Source of the DNA: Ecdyonurus torrentis
Taxonomy: Eukaryota > Arthropoda > Insecta > Ephemeroptera > Heptageniidae
Direction: 5' to 3'
NCBI GenBank assembly: GCA_949318235.1
Contig: OX439133.1
Span: forward strand, 15,861,905 to 15,925,904
DNA: 64,000 bases
The notes beneath the pieces are model-generated. The model was not told the origin of the DNA. It ran no database searches and was given only the letters and a program-made list of their open reading frames with translations. The position numbers were made by a program, and so were the translations under genes. Shown here one piece after another: positions 61,922 to 64,000 of the stretch (its first letter is position 1; every line of letters begins with the position of its first letter).

Positions 61922-62592
61922 CTTCAGAAAATTCAGATTTTCCTTCTTCATCATTGTCATTTTCATTCTTTTCATTTTTAAACCATCGATAAAATTTCCA
62001 ATTTTTCATCCCAAAAGTACTTGTAAATAAATCTTTACAAACTTGATATTTTTTACCATTTCTTCTTAAATAATATTTATAATCAGCAGTTCTTAATTGT
62101 TTAACATTTGCCTCCTTGCAAGTTCTTCTTTTTGGTACACCAACAATTACTAATTTTCTTATATAATTTTTACGATCTTTTAAGTTTGTCATACTCCAAA
62201 ATTCATTGAATATTATCCTTCTATCATCCTCAGTAAATCTATGACAAAATCTTGATTTTTTAGATTGCATACATCTTGGACTGGTACAAGGTGGTCCAAT
62301 TTCACGTGCTTCTTTTATCACTAATTGAACTCCACCTTTTGTTCTTTTCTCGCCATAATATTGTTTTCCTTCTAAACGTAATTTTGTATTTAATTTTCTG
62401 ATTGTTTTCCTATCAGCTAATAGTAATTCATTTATTTGAGTTTCTTCTAAAGTAGCTGGATCAGTATATACTCCAGGATATAAGGTTGGATTAAATGCAG
62501 GACTTATTTTTAATGTTGATTTTTTTCCACCTATAAAATGTGCACTACAGACTTTGGAATATTCCTCTGGTTCCCAGTCATCACCATCAGGT
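61922..62592 (-). CDS. THAP-domain exon (C-terminal half of THAP plus a cysteine-containing domain)
   Basis: The acceptor ttttttcag precedes A|CCT at 62592; the frame is open to a donor (GAAG|gtttgt) at 61922. It begins PDGDDWEPEEYSKVCSAHFIGG, the second half of a THAP zinc finger: the invariant Trp, and C-x2-H of CSAHF. The first Cys pair must be in an upstream exon, which I could not find before the window edge. A predicted helical stretch follows (ADRKTIRKLNTKL). Next is a block CTSPRC...RIIFNEFWSM...RRTCKEANVKQLR...QVCKDLFTSTFGM. From memory this resembles a region that precedes transposase-like domains in many uncharacterised arthropod proteins; I cannot give it a Pfam name. The exon ends in an acidic run (NDNDEEGKSEFSE). 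It is the most upstream visible exon of the minus-strand gene, so the protein is incomplete here. Confidence 0.75.
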
Positions 62593-62619
62593 CTGAAAAA
62601 AAAAATTATAATATACTGT

Positions 62620-62770
62620 AGTTAAAAGATTTGATAGAAAAACACAGATAGATTAGTCAAATTGGGGAATGGAAGATAGTATAATGAGCTTATACTAACA
62701 GAGACGCTGTGGTAGATTAAAATTTCTAACCCAGGCCAAATAGAAATTTAAGGGTACGAACTAGTGGCTG
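62620..62770. mobile_element. Solo arm of the 41943-42491 element
   Basis: TTAAAAGATTTGATAGAAAAACACAGATAGATT and AGCTTATACTAACAG match the left arm at 41943. The opposite arm is absent. Confidence 0.6.
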
Positions 62771-63233
62771 ATATTGCTCTGTAGAAAGCGGGCTTCATAA
62801 AAAAAAGTGAATTTTTGAATTAATACATATTAATAAAAAAAGTTCTAGGTTTTAAAATTACAGTTTTTTAAAGGAAGCCAAAACAGCTGTCCATGGCTTC
62901 AGAGTGAAGTGTCCAAAGTAGTAGGGTATGTTTTTGCACCACTGCACTAAATGCAAACCAGAACTACAACACCCTTAGTTCACCTTCTATAAAAATTTGA
63001 GCATAGATAATAATGAGCTCATGAAATACATAAAGGAGTGATGGGGGGGTCTTCAAATAAAATAATTAAGGTCGGGATACTTGTACTGTACGCAGTATAT
63101 CTTTGCCTTAAAGCACAAACCATGTACAGTACCTACAAAAGCAATAAAGTAAAAAATCTTATATTGTTGTACAGTACCTGTAATAGGCCTAACTCTAAAA
63201 AGTTCCTTACTGTAGATTTACGTATATTTATAT

Positions 63234-63401
63234 ATTGACTAATAAAGGGATAACTGTTTTGAGGCTGACTTTAAGCAATTTCGCTTACATCTGCTTTTGT
63301 TTTGACGTACGTACTGCACATGCGTAGTGAGTCAAAGCGGTAGGGGATGTGAAAAAAATATCTTAAAGTCAGCATCAAATTAGTTGTTCCTTTATCAGTC
63401 A
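63234..63401. mobile_element. Palindromic MITE, family C copy 7
   Basis: TTGACTAATAAAGGGATAACTG at the left and TAGTTGTTCCTTTATCAGTCA at the right. The loop has CACATGCGTAG. Confidence 0.75.
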
Positions 63402-63564
63402 GGAGCTACAAACTTTTTTTTGTTTATCATCCTTACATTTTTGTGAACTTAATTTCTTTTGCAGATACACGATTTGTGCTCTAATGCGACATGTAAACTT
63501 AACTGTATATCCAACATCGAAGATGATGACGCTTTCTATAGGGGAGGGGGGCAACCTGTCTTTG

Positions 63565-63650
63565 CCCCCCCCCCCATAAACCCTGTTTTCATAGCTGACT
63601 GTCTAGTACTGTAGCAGAAAACAGGGTTTACGAACAGCATTATAGTATCA
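63565..63650. mobile_element. MITE family T copy 3
   Basis: The right end GAAAACAGGGTTTACGAACAGCATTATA is identical in type to copies 1 and 2. The left end is TAAACCCTGTTTTC beside a C-rich run. Confidence 0.5.
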
Positions 63651-63857
63651 TATTACGGTAGCAGATCATGGCTGCATAAATTATTGTAAGATTCAAGCCA
63701 ATTAACGTAACTTAAACAACAAGATGTGACTTTTACTCCTTATATGATACTATAGTATCACATCATTGACATCGTTCAGAAGTTCAATAATCATACCAAA
63801 ATGGACGGAGTAGGTGTACTGTTGTACTTAATGTATCAAAAATTAAGTATTATGATG

Positions 63858-64000
63858 TACAGCTCTGGCCAAAAGTTTGAGAACGATTTGAAATGCCACC
63901 CGCAACACAAATCATGTATGTACACAAGCAAGTTCCCTTTTTCCTGACTATATCGGTGTAGCGATTACGATTATTTTGAGCACAGCCAGGCAACAAGCAA
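63858..64000. mobile_element. Tc1-like terminal repeat running off the window
   Basis: TACAGCTCTGGCCAAAAGTTTGAGAACG matches the end of the element at 39919. The other end would lie outside the window. Confidence 0.6.

Larger units (their letters stand above)
62593..64000. other. Right-edge region, intron of the THAP gene with repeats
   Basis: No exon with the missing N-terminal THAP Cys pair was found. The stretch holds a lone element arm (62620-62770), a family C copy (63234-63401), a C-rich run near 63568, a family T copy and a Tc1-like end that runs off the window. Confidence 0.5.

Overview
This window is AT-rich nuclear DNA from an animal, almost certainly an arthropod. The main evidence is two multicopy neuropeptide precursor genes. 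One is natalisin (FWxxR-amide repeats), which as far as I know is an arthropod peptide family. The other is a leucokinin-type precursor (FxxWG-amide repeats). Genes have small exons, GT-AG introns and AATAAA signals, and microsatellites and long homopolymers are frequent. I cannot place the species; a crustacean or a non-holometabolous hexapod would fit.

Layout. Plus strand: natalisin (2165-6859, 3 coding exons, 21 peptide copies); a candidate TATA/CCAAT promoter and 5'UTR exon of the kinin gene (9057-9234), followed by a 10 kb intron; the kinin coding exons (19303-20642, 18 copies); a seven-exon coiled-coil protein with RPxSA motifs and six Trp repeats (23228-27660, CCDC181/MAP9-like); and a seven-exon gene (29843-37518) joining a THAP zinc finger, a CENP-B-type helix-turn-helix and a pogo/Tigger-like DDE domain. 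Minus strand, from 62.6 kb down to 42.6 kb: an incomplete THAP gene (exon 61922-62592), a phase-symmetric acidic exon (60203-60748), and three paralogous zinc-finger last exons (58320-59146, 52142-53550, 42613-43409). All three last exons begin in the same splice phase. An extra start-codon exon (54755-54860) can also feed into them. This resembles a locus of alternative C-terminal zinc-finger cassettes, or a tandem array derived from one.

The rest is mostly non-autonomous DNA transposons. There are TTAA-flanked families with long palindromes, TA-flanked families, a hAT-like element with a perfect 8-bp target duplication, Mutator-like foldbacks with 9-bp duplications (one inserted into another), Tc1-like ends, and several nested insertions. 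A few 3' fragments of LINE elements are also visible. No tRNA, rRNA or CRISPR array was seen. Exon boundaries are my reading of splice sites and phase; none is backed by transcripts.
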